A stretch of 6,900 bases of DNA from Nitrososphaerales archaeon TH5893 (lineage in GTDB: Archaea; Thermoproteota; Nitrososphaeria; Nitrososphaerales; Nitrososphaeraceae): positions 1 through 6,900 of the forward strand of contig JAATVT010000130.1 of NCBI GenBank assembly GCA_014523685.1, written 5' to 3'. Numbering within the stretch: the first letter of the stretch is position 1; every line of letters begins with the position of its first letter. Shown in pieces: positions 5,531-6,900 of the stretch. Both the position numbers and the translations under genes were made by a program. The notes beneath the pieces were generated by a model that saw nothing but the letters and a program-made list of their open reading frames with translations, made no database searches and was not told where the DNA came from.

Positions 5531-5695
5531 TCATCGAGGCTCCTCAAAGAAAGGCAAGTCGTCGTGATCAACATAATTTTTGCAAAGACACTCATGAAAA
5601 GAGCATGCCAAATTCACAGTTTCTGGACTATGACAATCGATGGAATGACTACAGTTGCGACAGAAGACAGGGGTATTATCAAATTCCCTAAGCAT
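5531..5695 (-). CDS. Small Cys/His-rich probable zinc-binding protein
   Basis: This 54-residue protein is easily missed because it is short. Six cysteines (12, 15, 21, 31, 36, 38) and four histidines (17, 22, 34, 44) are packed into FCRNCSHSIDCH, then 8 residues, then ACSFHECLCKNYVDH. This spacing (CxxC, then C-H, then Cx4CxC) is typical of a small treble-clef or zinc-ribbon-like metal site. The tail DDLPFFEEPR is acidic. I do not recognise a named family. The ATG at 5695 has a convincing promoter: TTATAAAG at 5728-5721 centred about 29 bases upstream, plus a purine-rich GGAAGGGAAGGA stretch in between. Small zinc-finger proteins are frequent in archaeal genomes and usually uncharacterised; nucleic-acid or protein binding is a guess. 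Confidence 0.7.
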   Translation of the reverse strand: MLREFDNTPVFCRNCSHSIDCHSPETVNLACSFHECLCKNYVDHDDLPFFEEPR

Positions 5696-5718
5696 TCTAG
5701 TCCTTCCCTTCCTCTATT

Positions 5719-5731
5719 TACTTTATAATAG
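5719..5731. promoter_or_regulatory. TATA box between two divergent small genes
   Basis: The run ACTTTATAATAGA is AT-rich on both strands. Leftward it gives TTATAAAG about 29 bases before the ATG of the Cys-rich gene at 5695, a strong match to archaeal promoters. Rightward, TTTATAAT lies about 24 bases before a TTG at 5748 that opens a 64-codon frame. It would be the third place in this window where one AT box can serve two divergent starts. Confidence 0.55.
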
Positions 5732-5747
5732 AATAGGTAGAAACTGT

Positions 5748-5942
5748 TTGACATGCTCTGGCAGGCAATTTAGACCAAGGTTGTATGACATCTATCCTGA
5801 AGACCATGAAGATCCTAATCTGAGGGTCTCCCCGTCCTCTGATTATTTGGAAACCTTCGAATCACCACAAACTTTAACACAGTCAACCTTATATTGTAAT
5901 ATTGTTGGGCACCAACACCGAGAAACGCGGAAGAGACGATAA
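5748..5942 (+). CDS. Possible hypothetical protein, perhaps the 5' part of a frame-broken gene
   Basis: The frame is open from 5655. The TTG at 5748 fits the TATA box at 5719-5731 and would give 64 residues starting LTCSGRQFRPRLYDIYPEDHE. The following DPNLRVSPSSDYLETFESPQ looks like real soluble protein, whereas the last residues, rich in His and Arg (GHQHRETRKRR), look like out-of-frame reading. Those last 14 codons overlap the next frame, which continues with protein-like sequence. One reading is a single gene of about 120 codons interrupted near 5905-5940; another is that only the second frame is real. Part of the earlier frame is antisense to the Cys-rich gene and is not used. No family recognised. 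Confidence 0.25.
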   Translation: MTCSGRQFRPRLYDIYPEDHEDPNLRVSPSSDYLETFESPQTLTQSTLYCNIVGHQHRETRKRR

Positions 5943-6111
5943 AACTACTTCTACGACAAGCCTACTAACCCTATCTAACATTCAATATTTGGTAGAAGGT
6001 CTTGATACATTGTTGGTAACTAATCTAGACGGGGACAAGAGATCTAAAGTCATCGAATTAAGAAATGAATTGACGAATTACATTAATAGTATGTTCGACG
6101 ATTATTCATGA
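5902..6111 (+). CDS. Small hypothetical helical protein
   Basis: This frame encodes up to 69 residues from a TTG at 5902. The last 50 residues (LSNIQYLVEGLDTLLVTNLDG, then a Lys/Arg/Glu-rich helix and NYINSMFDDYS) have the alternating hydrophobic pattern of two amphipathic helices joined by a short NLDGDK turn. The first 20 residues are polar and Thr/Ser-rich. No cysteine, signal peptide or membrane span is seen. The start is uncertain: no ATG occurs before the last few codons, and no well-placed TATA box precedes the TTG. It may be the 3' part of the upstream frame. No family recognised. Confidence 0.45.
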   Translation: MLGTNTEKRGRDDKTTSTTSLLTLSNIQYLVEGLDTLLVTNLDGDKRSKVIELRNELTNYINSMFDDYS

Positions 6112-6182
6112 ACGAGAAATAGTCTGCCATCAAATAACAATTAATGTGAATTACTGTGGGATAAGTAAACGTAGTTAGTATA

Positions 6183-6190
6183 CTTATATG
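6183..6190 (+). promoter_or_regulatory. TATA box of the Pro/Thr-rich protein gene
   Basis: CTTATATG is centred about 26 bases before the ATG at 6213, so transcription is predicted to begin at or next to the start codon. No Shine-Dalgarno sequence is present. This is the cleanest leaderless arrangement in the window. Confidence 0.55.
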
Positions 6191-6212
6191 ATACCCGGAC
6201 ACACCACCAACT

Positions 6213-6626
6213 ATGTCATCTTCTCAACCATATTCTCATACTCATACTCAAACTCCTGCGACTACAACTACTCCAACTCCAACTCCAACTCCTTCGCCAG
6301 AGTCTACACTGTTTGGAAGCTCGACATCCACTCCAACTCCAGTTCCACCTCCTAACGCGTTAGCAAGAGGACTATTACCAACTACACCAAGTCCAACTCT
6401 AGATAATCCATGTGAAGCAATTCCAGAGCCAGATATTCCAGGGTGTAGAGATCTTCCAGCTGAAACACCAGAACCAACACCATTACCACCAACTCCAACA
6501 GAAGAATCACAAATACTTCCATTTTACCCAGACGAAAATACTGTAGACATACCTAATGTTCCTCTTGAAGACACGGATACAGATACAGAGTCGGGCGGAG
6601 ATGACGAAGCTAGTTCCGAAAACTAG
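6213..6626 (+). CDS. Pro/Thr-rich low-complexity protein with acidic C-terminus
   Basis: The 137-residue product is intrinsically disordered in composition. Residues 11-45 are dominated by Thr-Pro repeats (TPTPTPTPS), 46-100 are Pro/Glu/Thr-rich, and the end is strongly acidic (DTDTDTESGGDDEASSEN). Two cysteines (67 and 78) frame the segment EAIPEPDIPG and could form a disulfide or a metal/assembly site. There is no N-terminal signal peptide and no membrane segment, so it is unlike the secreted proteins in which Thr-Pro linkers usually occur. The ATG at 6213 fits the TATA box 26 bases upstream. The absence of stops over 138 codons together with this promoter supports a real gene, but no family or function can be assigned. 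It could be a fragment of a larger surface protein that lost its other domains. Confidence 0.72.
   Translation: MSSSQPYSHTHTQTPATTTTPTPTPTPSPESTLFGSSTSTPTPVPPPNALARGLLPTTPSPTLDNPCEAIPEPDIPGCRDLPAETPEPTPLPPTPTEESQILPFYPDENTVDIPNVPLEDTDTDTESGGDDEASSEN
6267..6291 (+). repeat. Hexamer microsatellite (ACTCCA) inside the Pro/Thr-rich gene
   Basis: Tandem copies of ACTCCA, encoding Thr-Pro, make up the core of the low-complexity N-terminus. Flanking degenerate copies occur near 6329-6341. Such in-frame hexamers can expand or contract by slippage without breaking the frame, so length variation between strains is plausible. Confidence 0.6.
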
Positions 6627-6683
6627 CCAGGCTCAGGGACTGTCTGTAACGGTCATCGATGGAGAATACAATTTCTAATGATT

Positions 6684-6759
6684 TGTTGATGTAGGATGAC
6701 ATGAATCAATGAGTCATTGCAATAGCAGCAATACTAACGCTAAACATCCTACACCAACA
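6684..6759. repeat. Near-perfect 15-bp inverted repeat with palindromic loop
   Basis: TGTTGATGTAGGATG (6684-6698) and CATCCTACACCAACA (6745-6759) are reverse complements at 14 of 15 positions. The 46-base loop contains a perfect 13-base palindrome, CAATGAGTCATTG, at 6707-6719. The element lies about 57 bases after the Pro/Thr-rich gene. A long stem with structured loop may be a stable RNA hairpin, a 3' end element, or a miniature element with terminal inverted repeats, although no flanking target duplication is visible. By a rough count such arms at this spacing are unlikely by chance in 7 kb. Confidence 0.55.
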
Positions 6760-6900
6760 TTCTACAATAGTTTTTAACGATTAAAAGTAGTTCTAAGCTA
6801 GTACGTATACATTTCTTATAGTCTATTTCGTATCTCTTTTCTAGACCACCAGGTTGACTATATTATCCTAGGCTCATTGTCCTATTACATATCACTTTAA
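6760..6900. other. Right-end intergenic stretch without supportable gene
   Basis: AT-rich sequence with only very short frames on both strands. A T5 run at 6771-6775 could end rightward transcripts from the Pro/Thr-rich gene or the preceding hairpin, but no other feature supports this. No tRNA or repeat is seen. Confidence 0.4.

Noticed and set aside
5498..5728. 76-codon plus-strand ORF
   Set aside because: It lies antisense to the Cys-rich protein, whose metal-site spacing and promoter are far more convincing; no promoter or motif supports the plus-strand frame.
19..6744. Dispersed repeat AATAC(C/T)AACGCTAA near bases 19-32 and 6730-6743
   Set aside because: A 14-base match with one mismatch is expected a few times by chance in a window of this size.

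Overview
The window most likely comes from an ammonia-oxidising-type thaumarchaeon (Nitrososphaeria). The evidence is an archaeal transcription pair (RNA polymerase subunit L and the TFIIS-like factor TFS), moderately AT-rich DNA, and archaeal TATA boxes about 26-31 bases ahead of start codons with almost no 5' leader. There is almost no Shine-Dalgarno signal except at second genes of operons. No rRNA, tRNA, CRISPR array or transposase is visible. The exact genus cannot be fixed from the sequence.

Layout. Bases 1-355 hold no gene I can support, only a perfect 16-bp palindrome. rpoL and tfs form a two-gene leftward operon (356-994). It shares one AT box with a rightward gene of unknown function (1050-1568, TTG start). 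The centre (1684-3996) is a putative peptide-modifying locus. It comprises a 58-residue protein resembling the leader part of NHLP/Nif11-clan RiPP precursors (leftward), and a divergent, translationally coupled ycaO-tfuA pair (rightward, ATGA overlap). A convergent uppP-type polyprenyl-diphosphate phosphatase follows (4031-4864).

Bases 4865-5530 contain no long gene but are not empty. They hold a GC-rich island that folds into a closed multi-helix structure on the minus strand with a TATA-like box and a T-run (candidate non-coding RNA), several inverted repeats and two doubtful mini-ORFs. A compact Cys-rich 54-residue protein lies on the minus strand at 5531-5695. It shares its promoter region with a rightward, possibly frame-broken hypothetical locus (5748-6111). 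A leaderless gene for a Pro/Thr-rich, acidic-tailed protein (6213-6626) follows. The right end carries a near-perfect 15-bp inverted repeat whose loop contains a 13-bp palindrome.

How the genes work together. TfuA-partnered YcaO enzymes convert peptide-backbone amides to thioamides; their classical archaeal target is a glycine of McrA, which ammonia-oxidising thaumarchaea lack. The small leader-like protein divergently transcribed beside ycaO-tfuA is therefore the best candidate substrate or carrier in this window. It ends almost directly after the leader-like helices, so there is no obvious core peptide. That makes the locus the most interesting part of the window.
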